NCBI GenBank assembly: GCA_025766275.1
Contig: JAFKAC010000074.1
Span: 186,001 to 250,000 of the forward strand
From: Lactarius indigo
Lineage: Eukaryota; Basidiomycota; Agaricomycetes; Russulales; Russulaceae
Direction: 5' to 3'
Length of the DNA stretch: 64,000 nt
The notes beneath the pieces are model-generated. The model was given only the letters and a program-made list of their open reading frames with translations. It did not search any database and was not told the origin of the DNA. Both the position numbers and the translations under genes were made by a program. This document shows, in pieces, positions 23,525-36,258 of the stretch. Every line of letters starts with the position of its first letter. The first letter of the stretch is position 1.

Positions 23525-26500
23525 AGCAGAAACCCGCGAAGAAAACTATAAATCGGGTCACTAGGATACGTGGCCTCTTTCAGCCATCTCGAATGTGTCT
23601 TGCTCGATCTTGGACTCGCTCCAGATGAAGGAAATCGTGTTATCTTTTTATCTACTGAAATTTTGTATCTGCCGAACGTTCTTGAAATTTGAGCTTATAT
23701 CATATCCTCCTCGGGCGTTGTTCCGCCAGTGCACCCAATGGCGTGAACGAGTTTTATGGACGCCGCCGGGCCAGCCCCAGCGGAGAGCACGTTGGGGCCT
23801 TGCTTGGGGCCTTGTAATCCTCCAACAGGGGTACAATCAAAGGTACAGTCACCCTCAAATTGTGCAAGGCGCAGGCTCTCCCAATACCGCTCAGACTCAG
23901 AAGTCCTCTATACCCAGAACGAAAAGGTGACTGTCGATTGGCTTGAAAACGCATTCCCTTGACTGAGGTCAAATTAGTGACTTTCGTAGGTTGTTTTGGT
24001 TTTCGCCGCAGGTTTCGTTGTATTGTATCGTGGAATGCAAGGTGAATGGACACTCGCCTCGATTCGAGTCACGGTCTAAACCTAATATTACGGAGCACAC
24101 GTGTCGCTGGCATAGAGGAATGCCAGTGGTAACCGCAGTTAGACGAGACAGAAAATCTAGCCTGGCAATAGTGGCAAGAGATTGTGTTGAGCTTCACACC
24201 CACCGGTATTATTACTAGTATCCGTTCAGGTTCAACCACCAAGGAAGCCTGGCTGTCGATGGACCAAGGCTGTATTACTCACACTATAGTGACTATATCC
24301 CCAAATACTGTATATAAATGGTTCAGAAAAAAAACGGACGCTGGGACGCTGGGGAGCCCGACAATACGGACCGGAGACCGAGACGGGACGCGGCGTGTTT
24401 ATCATAGCGGGTGAGAGGCGCAGCGAGGAACGAGCGCACGCTTAGAGCAGAGCACGCCACCCGTACATCCACTTTCTCAACCGGTTCGAAGAACCGTAAC
24501 TCTTGTTTTCGCCCGCCCGCCACGCCCTGGAAGTAAAACAGCCAAGGGATCGATGAAGAAGCGGTTTTTGTCCCTCCCACATCAGCGCGCTCCGGGAGAG
24601 TCCCACCCACCCGTCGCGACCGTGACTTCGACTCGGACACAAATCGCCAATTTTTCTATCGAGAAGCACTTCGTGCTTCCGCCCGGTCTCTACTACCCCA
24701 CAGACTCCTATATTTAGTCGTTTACCGCCCCGCATTTCCTCTCGCTCTTTACTGCCCTTTGCACACCTGCTCAATTGCATTCTTTTTTCCCTTGCCTTCC
24801 TCGTTCGGCACGGCTCGGGCATACGTCCTCAGTAAGCCAAGGTAAGCGACCCACAAACACTCTAGCTTTTCTGGTGATGAGACCATATGATAAAGACAGG
24901 TGCGCATTTTCAACCTTACAGTATGACCACGTACCGAGTTGCATGTACAGAGAGTCAATGGCTTGGCTTCACATTTTGTTCGTTGGGCTCGGATCACATG
25001 TTTTGAAAGAAATTCGACCTCGATGTCATGGTTTCGTACGTAGCACCGACAGTTCCTGACCTTGCTTCTTGCCTTGTTCTGGTCCCTGGCAACTGAAGTA
25101 AGTACGAAATCTTTACGAATCTTTACGAGATGTTTACGGTAACCACATCTTGCATTGCAACGGGTCACTCAAAGTGGTGGGCATCGCACCGTCATCGCCA
25201 GTCGTGAGCACGCCACAAACAAGTTTCAATTGACTATCTGACCTGATGGCGGTTGCATTTAGCATTTACGTATACTAGTACAGTACTTAGGCTATCATGA
25301 GAGCAATCGCCAGGCGCGCGTCTGGGGCACTTATTGTACTAAGGCACTTATTGTGCATGGCTCGTGCACTGTGGATCTAAATGCTGCCGCTTTGCTGGTC
25401 AGCGCTCACCGGCATACCTTTAGTGAGTTATTCAATTCAAGTATGTGATAGGGCCATCATAGGGCTTCTCTAGGGTCTCACGGTGGTCGGACCCACGTGT
25501 GCAAGTCCTCGCTTGAGTCCTCGAAAGCATCCGGCATGTACTCATGCCGTCGGACGCCGTCCAACGAAGTTATTTCTTGCGCCATTTCTGACAAGACTTC
25601 CTCGTCCCCGTTTATCTCGTCCCCACACTGCATTCCCACACATTATAACCACCATATCAACTGTCATCTCAGGAGGAAAGACTCGAACCAGGGCTTCGAG
25701 AGAGCGCAAGGAAATCAAAAAACAAATAGCCGAGAGTCAAGTCTTCGCCTCAATATCTCAAGCCCTCCATGCCCGACACGTCCAGAGCAGAAGGCCTCGG
25801 AAGATCACTAAGGCAGTGGGGAGAGTTCAAGAGAGTGAAATGAGATCAACACCGGAAGAATGTACAGCAACTCCTTATGTACAAAGTCCTTGGGTGCAGG
25901 GTCCACAGGATTGTGGCATCACCGGGATCACCGTTCGGCGCTTTTCTAAATTTATACCCCGGGGTGCGGGCCGTAGACCCTGACTGGACACGAACCCCTC
26001 GGTGAGACGGGGATGACCTCACAGCCAGCTCCGGGCCAGTTCACTTGTTCTGTGCTTGTTGCCAGCTCACGTCCTCTTGCCTCGCCTTGGCTCTCATCCT
26101 CGTCGCTTTCGTCATCACACTTTCTCTAGCATATTCCCGTGTCCGCGGCCTCTTCGGCCAAGACAATAAAACCACGTCGATCAACGTTAAGCGGGGATGT
26201 GAAAGGTTGGTTCGACCCCTGACATGCCTCGCCCCTACCGCATCGCCCTGTTCCTATTATCCTATCCCGCTTGTTTCTTGTTCAAACATACTCGTCCATA
26301 GGCTATGTACAACAGTGTTTGGGATACGGAGCTTACAGAGCACGTACATCTAGTATCACTGCTTGATGCATCACCGGCCCCCCTTTTCCTATTCTCTATT
26401 CTCCCATCCTCCTGCTTTTCCTGCAGATAGAATGTTGCGCCTTCAAGGGGGAAAAAGTCTTTAAGATCTAAGTAATCGGCGTTATCCCTCAGCGTGCCAG

Positions 26501-26928
26501 AGCAACGAACTGAGGGTGCATACGAGCGTGTACTCGACTATAGAAGGACGTTTCCGTTACCAAAGACTCTTATGCGCAGCTCCCCCTGTTTCATCAGCGA
26601 GGATCATCCCCATCTCCACAAAATTGACAGCTTTTACGTAGAAACGCCTCCAAAAGAAGGGAAAGCGGTGTCCGGTCGTAGTACAACCGCAAGAATGTGG
26701 GTCGCATATGAATTGAATGGATTTGATCACTTGTCTCATCGGCCAGTTACGTAGTAACCGTCCAAAACCACCAACGAGAATCCGGCTTCTGACTACACGC
26801 CCATCTAATTGGCAATGACACAGCCAACGTTACATTTCCGCCGGGTCCCGAAGTTCCAGAGGCCAATGCCTTAAAGCTCAGAGTCCCCGCGCCTCCTCGG
26901 AACTCGCTAATCGTTCTTCTTGGCCGAT
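23525..26928. other. 3.4-kb spacer between esterase copies 1 and 2
   Basis: No gene is recognised. 24.6-24.85 kb is pyrimidine-rich and ends in a consensus donor (AAGGTAAGCG), like a fungal 5' leader, but no coding exon follows. A frame at 26045-26353 carries one hydrophobic segment (CLALALILVAFVITLSLAYS) and could encode a small membrane protein, without other support. TACWGTA words occur at about 24308 and 25277. Confidence 0.4.
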
Positions 26929-29317
26929 ATGGCCTCTCTTCGGGTATTGCTTCTTGCGATCTGCGCCGCGGCTGCCACAGTTTTGGCCACCTCTCCTCCA
27001 ACATACAATGGCCCTATGGTCACGCTTGATCGGGGCACGTTTATAGGATCAACGGCCAACGGCACCAACAAGTTTCTCGGTATCCCCTTCGCGAAACCAC
27101 CGTCCGTAGTTACCTTCGGATCGACTCTTTGCCCTCCTTGACTGACCCGTTTAACCGACAGAGTCGGCAACCTGCGCTTCCGTCTGCCCGAAGCGTTTGG
27201 CTCCTACGTTGGCAAACACAATGCCACTGCCTTTGGTCTTTCGTGTCCCCAACAAGCAGCCCCTCTGGCGCTCCCGACCGGGCTACCTCCGCAGACGCTC
27301 CAGTTCCTCGCAAGCCTCGGAACCAAAGCTACAATTCCAATAGGCGAAGATTGTGAGGGAGTTGTTTGGGGGGTTCCGTACCCACGTGGAGAGTAGTTCT
27401 GATTACATAATTTGTAGGTTTGACGCTCAACGTCATTGCACCTGCCTACATCAAACCTGGTTCAAAACTTCCGGTCGTAGTGGTGTGTGCTCTGTAAATG
27501 GTATGCTGTCATTTATGCTAATAGTAGTAACCCACTCGGTAGTGGATATATGGAGGTGAGACGTACGCAGTGCCTCGACCTGTTGCCTCACTAACATAAT
27601 ACGTTGTCTCAGGCGGTTTTGAAGACGGGTCGTCAGCTTTGTACGGTTTTATTTTTCTATCATTCGTGTTATGGAAATTAAAGAAATCCCTAGTTTTGAT
27701 GGAAGTGTCATTGTGGATCGCTCAATTGCGCTTCATCAGCCTGTGATTTATGTCAGTATGAACTATCGGTGAGTGCGACTTGGATCGTTCTTCGAGACTT
27801 TACGTAACCCTCGCCCTCTTCTCAGCCTCGCAGGTGCGTCCGCCCCTCAGTTTGATTTTTTCTCTATAACCAAATTAATTACCCACTAGCATTCGGGTTC
27901 CTTGCCAGTCAAGAAGTCAAAGATGCCAAAGTCGGCAATCTTGGGCTTTGGGATCGTGAGTGTTCGGATAGTCGGCATAATCAACGTTGTAACATCTGAC
28001 TTTGCAGAACGTCTGGCACTTCGTTGGGTACAAAACTATATCCACGCATTTGGTGGCGATTCGTCGAAGGTGACCATGTAAGTGAAATAGCCACTTTACG
28101 CGGACTTTGCTGACATCTTTCAGCTGGGGTGAAAGTGCTGGTGCAATTTCGGTATCACTCCAGATGTTGGCAAACGGTGGGAACACTGAAGGACTGTTCC
28201 GCGCGGCATTCATGCAGTCCGGGTCCCCCACGCCAGTCGGTGATATCACGAATGTAGGCACATATATTACAGGTACACTCAATTTCTGAGCGAACACGTA
28301 GGGTCAAAAATACTATGACTTCCTCGTCGCACGCACCAATTGCACGGGCTCTCCCGACACCTTAGCGTGTCTGCGGGCAGCACCTTACGAGGCGTTGCAG
28401 GCTGCTATGGATAGCACCCCGTCACTTTTCTCATTTCAGGTATGTGGTCTACTCCCAACTGCTCTTCAGAGTTTCCCTAGCCACCAATTAATCATCCTGC
28501 AGTCTCTTGCGCTCGCCTGGCAGCCCCTTGCGGATGGCGAATTTCTCACGGATCATCCGCAGAAACTTGTCCAACAAGGGAAAGTTGCAAAGATCCCGTT
28601 CGTCGCAGGGGAGTGCGATGACGAAGGGACATTATTTTCTCTTTCCAACGCCAACATTACGTAACTTTATTTATTAAGTTTTGGTACATCGAACATTGTA
28701 CTGATCACCGTGCCCGCAGAACCGACGCGGCTTTACGCGCCTACTTATCTCAATTCTTCTTGATCAATGTACCACCTGCCCAGATGGACCAAGTGCTTAC
28801 GCTGTACCCCCAGGATGTCACCCAGGGCTCGCCATTTGATACTGATACCGAAAATGCGATTACCCCGCAATTCAAACGGATGGCTTCTTTCTTGGGTGAT
28901 TTTGTGTTCCAAGCACCACGGCGGTTTCTCCTGAAGAACGTATCGGGAAAACAGAATACTTGGTCATACTGTGCGTTGCACCTATTTCCCCGCTTCTGCG
29001 CGCAGATCATCGTCCTCCTACTCATACGTCACACAGTGAGCAAGCGCCTGAAGTCTCTGCCTGTACTCGGTTCGGCACATGCGTCCGATATTGCGATCAT
29101 TTACAGCGGGCAAGACCTAACGGACTACTTAATCTACTTTGCCACCAACTTAGATCCCAATGGCGGATCGGGCCCGCATTGGCCGCAGTACACCACCGCG
29201 TCGCCGCAATTGCTGACACTCTTCGATGGCCCAGTCCCCGCAAACATAACGTTAGACACGTACCGCGTTGATGCGATGAATCTCCTCACGGAGATTTCGC
29301 TTGTGCATCCGTTGTAG
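26929..29317 (+). CDS. type-B carboxylesterase/lipase, copy 2 (intact)
   Basis: Secreted COesterase-family hydrolase. ATG 26929 begins a signal peptide (MASLRVLLLAICAAAATVLA). Spliced landmarks: FLGIPFAKPP joined to VGNLRFRLPEAF; a Cys at the EDC/LTLNV splice junction; oxyanion loop WIYGGGFEDGSS; nucleophile WGESAGAISVSLQM (about 28125); acid ECDDEGTLFSLS (about 28610); histidine GSAHASDIAIIYSG (about 29075); end ISLVHPL, stop TAG 29315-29317. About 13 introns of 50-70 nt sit at the same places as in copies 3-5. All frames close, so it should be functional. It shares its 5' half most closely with copy 4. Confidence 0.88.
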
Positions 29318-30362
29318 GAGGAAAGTGGCTGCGGTCATGTGAACTTGCATTTGATACCTTTCGTAAACTTATTTTCAATGGACAATTACTATAAAACCTC
29401 GTTTGGCCTTTCTTTGGTGAAACGCCACCACATTCTGCTTGACCTTTTTGGAAAAAAAAAAACAATATATATTCCGGGATAGCCAACAGCACAAGACCGG
29501 TCTCTCTTTTTTTGGAAAAGCAATATCTTAGATAGCAAAAGATAGTAACTATGTTACCTAATAGTCCTATCTAACGCGCACTAAAGCGATCCTTGGTGGC
29601 TCGAAACAGGGAAAAATGCCTTTGCGCACACCCATTGGTTGGGTAGTGTGGGACTCAAGTGCTAACTTCCGGGGTCAGAATCTACTACCCGCTAAAAGTT
29701 TCGATTTATCCAGTTAACTGGTAGGTCGCAGTACCTCTTACGGGCTTTTCTGGGTGTTCTTGACGACGTTTATGTTTTTTTTTTTTTTTTTTCGTCTTTG
29801 AATGGTCTCCAGTTCGGCTTCCCTCAGGGGGGGTTGTCACAGCCCCCTCTGCTGGACTTCGATGTTTGGACCTCAAGGGTCGGGTACGGTTTGGGACAAC
29901 CAGACTCGACATAGCTACGGCAAGCATTTTGCCGACTTCGCAACACAAGATTAAAAAATTGCAGCACAATATATTTAATTTGGGTCTGAGGTGAGTAACA
30001 AAATAAATTAACGTGTCCAAACTGCAGTGGGGAGTTACGCTACAGTTTATGCCAAAAGAAAACGGCCACTTCAAATCGCATGAGGGTTGCCCTCGGTTTG
30101 AAACCTTTCTGGATCAGCCAGCTGTTCAGAATCCAAAAGCGCCTTCCCATCTTGCTTCCCATTGTAACTTGACCATAAATCGGATTAGGAAACGCTCTCA
30201 ATATAGTATGAATATTGCTGCGGCGATACTGGGCCTGGGACCACGCTGGCACGCACTAATTTGCCAGTGGGGCATCCAATGGACCTACTTTAAGTGCTTG
30301 CTTTCTTTCTAATTATGTTGCTCAGAAGTCCCCCTTAGCTTCCCAATCCTGTTCGAGTGGAT
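29318..30362. other. spacer with duplicated esterase flanks and an 18-T run
   Basis: 29775-29792 is a run of 18 T. From about 29845 the sequence resembles the spacer before copy 4: CTGGACTTCGATGTTTGGA here against GGACTTCGACGTTTGGA near 33420, followed in both by GACTT(C/T)GCAACACAA and later TTCAGAATCCAAA. The duplicated unit therefore includes several hundred bp of upstream DNA, not only the coding sequence. Confidence 0.6.
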
Positions 30363-32750
30363 ATGGTCTTCCTTTGGGCGTCGGTTCTTATCATCTGCAC
30401 CGTGACTGCTACAATCTTGGCCACTCCTACAATACATCCTACTTCTCCTATCGTCACGCTTGACAAGGGGACGTTCTTGGGAACAATGACCGGCGGTGTA
30501 AACAAGTTCCTCAGCATCCCCTTCGCAAAACCACCGTCCGTAGTTAGCCTTTTCTCTCTGTCCTCCTTGATTGACCCGTTAAACCGATAGAGTTGGCGAC
30601 CTTCGCTTCCGTCTGCCCAAAGCATTTGGTCCCTACGTTGGCAAACACAATGCCACTGCATTCGGTCTTTCGTGCCCCCAACAGGCAGGCACATTGACGG
30701 TTCCTGACTGATTACCTCAAGAGACGATCGATTACCTCTCGAGCCCCCCCGGGACCATGATTCTAGACCGCGAGGACTGTGAGGAGACCGTTGTGGATGC
30801 TCTGTTCCTCACAGAGAGCAATTCTGATAATAGTCGTAGGTTTGACTCTCAACGTCGTTGCACCATCCCAAGTCAGAACATGGTTCAAAGCTACCGGTTG
30901 TAGTGGTGTGTACTCTGTGATATGCTATCACTTATGTTAATAGTAATAACCCACCTTGGAAGTGGATATATGGAGGTGAGGCCTATGCAATATCTTTAAC
31001 CTGTTGCTCTCAGTAACATAATTTATTCTACACAGGCGCCTTCTAATTCGGGTTATCAGCGCTATACAGTCACATTTATATTTTCCGCCGTTAGTTTCCT
31101 GGGAAATTAAAGAAATACACAGCTACGATGGCAATGTCATAGTGAATCGCTCAATTGCATTGGAGGAACCTATGGTTTACGTCAGCATGAACTATCGGTG
31201 AGCACAACATGAATCGTTCGTCGCGACTTTTGCGGGACCCTCATTCTCTCTCCTTGTCAGCGTTTCAGGTGCATCTTCCCCTCGAGTGGATTCTAAGCAA
31301 AATTAACTCCTTGCTAGCCTTCGGGTTCCTGGCTAGTCAAGAAGTCAAAGACGCCAAAGTGGGCAATCTCGGGCTGTGGGACCGTGAGCGTTCGGACAGT
31401 CGGCATAATCAGCGTCATAGCATCTGGTTTTACAGAGCGTCTGGCATTTCGTTTGGTACAGGAGTATATTCACGCATTTGGTGGTGATCCGTCGAAAGTG
31501 ACCATGTAAGTGGAGTGGCCCATTAACGCGAATTCTATTGAGGTCTTTCAGCTGGGGTGAGAGTGCTGGCTCAATCTCTGTATCACTCCAGATGTTGTCA
31601 AACGGTGGGAATACCGGGGGCTTGTTCCGCGGGGCATTCATGCAATCCGGAGCGCCCACATCGATAGGTGATATTACTCATATAGGAATATATCTTGCGA
31701 ATTCGCTCAATTCTGAGCGATCTGGTAGGGTCAACAATATTATGACTACCTCGTCGAACGCACTGGTTGCACGGGCACTTCCAACACCTTAGCGTGTCTG
31801 CGGGCCGCACCCTACAAGGAGTTGAAGGTTGCTATGGACAGCACTTCGTCAGTCTTCTCATATCAAGTGCGCGGTCTATTTCTTCACGCTTGCCAGACTT
31901 TCATAGTGGCAAATAATCCATCCAACCCACACTGACAGTCTGTTGCACTCGTTTGGCAGCCCCGTGTAGATGGCGTTTTTCTGGCGGACTCCCCGCTGGA
32001 GCTCTCCCGACAAGGGAAAGCGGCAAGGATCCCGTTCGTCATAGGAGACTGCGATGACGAAGGGACACTCTTTTCTCTTTCACTCACTAACGTCACGTAA
32101 GTGCTCGCCGCCGCGCCAGTCATTTCATTGATCATGGAGTGCTTGCAGGACCAAGGCGGAGCTACGCAGTTACCTATCGGAATTTTTCTTTCCCGGTGCA
32201 ACAGATACCCAAATGGACAGGCTGTTTACGCTGTACCCCCAGGATGTCACTCAAGGCTCGCCGTACGACAGTGGTACCAAAAATGCGTTCACCCCCGAAT
32301 CCAAACGCATTGCGTCTATCTTGGGCGATTTCGAATTCCAAGCACCACGGCGCAGTTTCTGAACAACTTATCGGGAGGGCAGAATACTTGGTCATATTGT
32401 GCGTTGCACATTTTTCCTCGCTTTCGTGCGCAGGTCCTTGTTTCCACACTTACATGTAATACAGTAAGCAAACGCCTGAAGTCGCTGCCTATACTCGGTT
32501 CGGTGCATGGGTCTGATGTTCCGAATATCTATGGCGGGGGGACCTGACGGACTACCCAATCAACTTTGCCACGAACCTGGATCCCAATGGCCACGGATTG
32601 AGCCCACAATGGCCGCGGTACACCACCTCATCTCGACAATTAATGACATTCGTTGATGGTCAAGCCACCAGCAGAACTATAACGTTGGACACGTACCGCG
32701 GTGAAGCGATGAAATACCTTACGAAACTCTTACTTGCGAATCCGCTATAG
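30363..32750 (+). pseudogene. type-B carboxylesterase, copy 3 (pseudogene)
   Basis: Full-length relative of copies 2, 4 and 5 from signal peptide (MVFLWASVLIICTVTATILA) to LLLANPL, stop TAG 32748-32750. Lesions relative to its sisters: an in-frame TGA at 30709-30711 where sisters have a glycine codon; an in-frame TAA at 31044-31046 just after the oxyanion glycines (WIYGG-AF-stop); a one-base deletion near 32359 (CGCAGTTTCTGAA against CGCAGTTTCCTGGAA); and a one-base deletion in the G-run at 32536-32541 (six G against seven in copy 4). The nucleophile motif GESAGS and the acid motif CDDEGTLFSLS remain. Sequence identity with sisters is still high, so inactivation seems recent. It is a mosaic of copy-5-like and copy-4-like sequence. 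Confidence 0.9.
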
Positions 32751-33818
32751 CCGATGTTCGGGTTAGGTGGGACCGGAATTTAAAACATTCGTAGTTCTAT
32801 TTCTGATGGACTCGGAGAATAAAAACCTCACGTAGCCTTTCTTTGATGGAACATCACCATCTCCTGTTGCTGGACTTCGGTGTTCGGACCGCGCGACTCG
32901 GGTGCCGTAGGACGGGTACCAATATCATGGTACTTCTTGTTGGAGTGAGCTATCCCATCTCAGCGATCCGCACCAATTGTTATCCAAGTTGTTATCAATT
33001 ATATATTTTTGTTTGTGTTTGTGCGGACCTCACGGTCCGGCTCGTTATCAGCCAACCTCTTTGATTGTCGCCCTGTGGAAGCAGAGCATAAAACCCCATA
33101 CCATAATGGCGTTCACTAGACCCCCGAGCCGTACTCGGGTAAACTCGTACCTGCCCCCACGGGTATGGACTCTCCTGGGTACGGGTACGGGTAGCCCTGG
33201 TAAATTCGACAGTTACCTGGGCCACCGCAGAGGAGGGGTGGGCAAGGGATAGTCCAAGGACCCCCATGACTGAACATTTATGCGGTTAGAGAGGGCGAGG
33301 AACGGTGGAACACGTTGGAGATGAGGGCAAGACCAAGGTCAAGTTCCATAGGAGAGACGGTGGTGGTAGGAGGGAGATTTCAGTGCTTGACAATAAGAAA
33401 TTTGGTACCTCTCGTAATGGACTTCGACGTTTGGAGGCGCATGGGTCGAGTACAGTGCAAGACAGTCCTTTTACCGACTTTGCAACACAAAATAGAATGT
33501 TGGAGCATCATACTATATATTTGTGAGCGAGGTGTCCAAACTGGGAAAACGGCGACTTGAAACCGCGTGAGAGTTACTACCCGCGGTTTACACAAAACCT
33601 TTCCGGTCAGCGTTGTTCAGAATCCAAACAGTGCCTTCCTTGGATCAGGAAGTTCGACTTCCAAAGTCAATATACTCCGAGGGTCGCGATGGCACCGGAC
33701 CCGGGATGCATGGATTTGGGCGGCCGCCGAGTCTCGGTGCACTTACTTTTAGGCCCCTGCTTTCCTTCTTGCTGCTCAGAGGTCCCCCTTAGACTTCCCC
33801 AATCCTTCTCTGGCGGCC
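32751..33818. other. spacer with duplicated flanks between esterase copies 3 and 4
   Basis: No gene. It holds two versions of the repeated flank word (CTGGACTTCGGTGTTCGGACC near 32873, GGACTTCGACGTTTGGA near 33420). The promoter end (TGCTCAGAGGTCCCCCTTAG near 33773) matches TGCTCAGAAGTCCCCCTTAG before copy 3. Confidence 0.55.
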
Positions 33819-36258
33819 ATGGCCTTTCTTCGGGTATCGTTTCTTGTCATCTGCGCCGCAACTGCTACAATCTTGGCCACTCCTACAACATATCCTACTT
33901 CTCCTATCGTCACGCTTGACAATGGAACGTTCATAGGAACAACGGCCAACGGCGTGAATAAGTTCCTTGGCATTCCCTTCGCTAAACCACCGTCCGTAGT
34001 TGACTTTGGCTCAGCTCTCTGTCCTCTTTGACTGAACTGCCGACCTGGCCTTAACCGATAGAGTTGGCAATCTGCGCTTCCGTCATCCCCAGTCACCTGA
34101 CCCCTACGACGGTGCACACAATGCTACTGCGTACGGTCTTTCGTGCCCGCAACAAGCGACTACGCTTGCAATTCCGAATGGGCTTCCTCAACAGACGCTT
34201 GAGTACTTCGCGAGCCTCTTTGGAAATGGAACAACCACGCCGATTCAAGACGGCGAAGATTGTGAGGAGGCCTTTGGGGAGGCTCCGCACCGCGGAGAGC
34301 AATTCTGATCATAGGTTGTAGGTCTGACATTAAACGTCATTGCACCCGCCAATGCCAGACTGGGTTCAAATATCCCGGTAGTTGTGGTGTGTTCTCTATG
34401 AATGTCATGGCGTCATTTTTAGCGATAATGATAACCCCCTGGCAGTGGATATATGGAGGTGAAACGTAGTCAACGTTTTCGACCTGTCGCTCTCACTAAC
34501 ATAATTTAATGCCTCGCAGGCGGTTTCGAAGTCGGATCGTCAGCTTTGTACGTATCAGATCAATTTTTGCATCGTCTGTGTCCTAGGAAAATAAAGAAAT
34601 GCACAGTAACGATGGCAGCGTCATTGTGAATCACTCAATCGCGCTTCAGCAGCCTGTGGTTTATGTCAGTATGAACTACCGGTGAGCACAACTTGAATCG
34701 TTCTTCGTGACGTTGCGTAACCCTTGTCCTCTTCTTAGCGTTTCAGGTGCGTCTGTGCCTCAGATCGATTGCATTTATTTTTCTCTGAACATATTGATCC
34801 TTGCTAGCCTTCGGGTTCCTAGCCGGTCAAGAAGTCAAAGACGCCAGAGTAGGCAATCTCGGGCTTTGGGATCGTGAGCGTTTGGCAATCGGCACAGACA
34901 CAATTGTAATATCTGACTTCGCAGAGCGTCTTGCACTTCATTGGGTACAAAAGTACATTCACGCATTTGGTGGAGATCCGACGAAAGTGACCATGTAAGT
35001 TTGAAATGACCCTTTAACGCGAAGTCTGCTGACATCTTTCAGCTGGGGTGAGAGTGCTGGTGCAGTCTCGGTATCACTCCAGATGCTGGCAAACGGTGGG
35101 AACACCGCAGGACTGTTCCGCGCGGCATTCATGCAGTCTGGGCCTCCCACGTCGGGCGGTGATATCACGCGTGTAGGCATATATTCTGCGGATTCGCTCA
35201 ACTGCTGAGGGGACTTGTCCCCGTAGGGTCAACAATATTACGACTACCTCGTTGAACACACTGGTTGCAAGGACTCTTGCGACACTTTAGCGTGTCTGCG
35301 AGCCGCACCCTACAAGGAGTTGAAAGCCGCTGTAGACAGCACCCCGTCAGTCTTCTCATATCAGGTGAGTGGTCTACTTCACCACGCTCATCTGGGTTTC
35401 ATCGTGGCCAATGAACCACCCATCCCACAGTCTGTTGCGCTCGTCTGGCGACCCCGTATTGATGGCGTTTTTCTGGCGGGCCCCCCGCTGGAGCTTACCC
35501 AACAAGGGAAAGCAGCAAGGATCCCGTTCGTCATAGGAGACTGCGATGACGAAGGGACTCTCTTTTCTCTTTCTCAGACCAACATCACGTAAATGCTCGA
35601 TTTTGGGCACGCCAGTCATTTTACTGATCAAGGAGTGCTTTCAGGACCGAGGCGGAGCTACGTGATTACCTATCGGAATTCTTCTTTCTCAATGCAACGG
35701 ATGCCCAGATGGACGGACTACTCGCGCTGTACCCCCAGGATGTCACTCAGGGCTCGCCATACGACACGGGTACGCAAAATGCGTTCACCCCAGAATTCAA
35801 ACGCATTGCTTCTATCTTGGGCGACTTTACATTCCAAGCACCACGGCGCAGTTTCCTGGAATACTTATCGGGAAGGCAGAATACTTGGTCGTTTTGTACG
35901 TTGCACATTCGTGTTTCCCCGCTTCTGCATGTGGGCCCTTGTACCTCACTCACACATCCATTCTCACACAGTAAGCAAGCGCCTGAAGTCGCTGCCCGTA
36001 CTTGGATCGCTTCACGGGTCCGATATTCCGAATATCTATGGTGGGGGGGACCTGACGGACTACCTAATCAACTTTGCCACGAACTTGGATCCCAATAGCA
36101 GCGGATTGGGCCCACAATGGCCGCGGTACACCACCTCATCCCGGCAATTAATGACACTCGTCGATGGTCAAGCCACCAACAGAACTATAACGTTGGACAC
36201 GTACCGCGTTGAGGCGATGGAATACCTTACGAAACTCCGACTTGCGAATCCGCTGTAG
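33819..36258 (+). CDS. type-B carboxylesterase/lipase, copy 4 (intact)
   Basis: Secreted COesterase-family hydrolase; ATG 33819 with signal peptide MAFLRVSFLVICAATATILA. Landmarks: FLGIPFAKPP joined to VGNLRFRHPQ; EDC/LTLNV junction; oxyanion loop WIYGGGFEVGSS; nucleophile WGESAGAVSVSLQM (about 35043); acid DCDDEGTLFSLS (about 35540); histidine GSLHGSDIPNIYGGG (about 36008); end LRLANPL, stop TAG 36256-36258. Introns match copies 2, 3 and 5. Every junction closes and no lesion was found. A P450 gene follows on the same strand about 1.2 kb downstream, an arrangement repeated after copy 5. Confidence 0.88.

Noticed and set aside
24442..24822. Minus-strand frame of 126 codons between esterase copies 1 and 2
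   Set aside because: Composition and order resemble a promoter/leader read backwards; no domain or homologue recognised.
25676..25712. tRNA-like word (GACTCGAACCAGGGCTTC)
   Set aside because: Resembles a T arm in reverse complement, but no acceptor stem, D arm or anticodon arm can be folded around it.
25483..25983. Plus-strand frame of 166 codons
   Set aside because: Arginine/serine/proline-rich low-complexity translation with no recognisable domain; likely chance.
29775..29792. 18-T run as evidence of a retroposed gene copy
   Set aside because: Neighbouring esterases keep their introns and no target-site duplication was seen; probably a simple homopolymer expansion.
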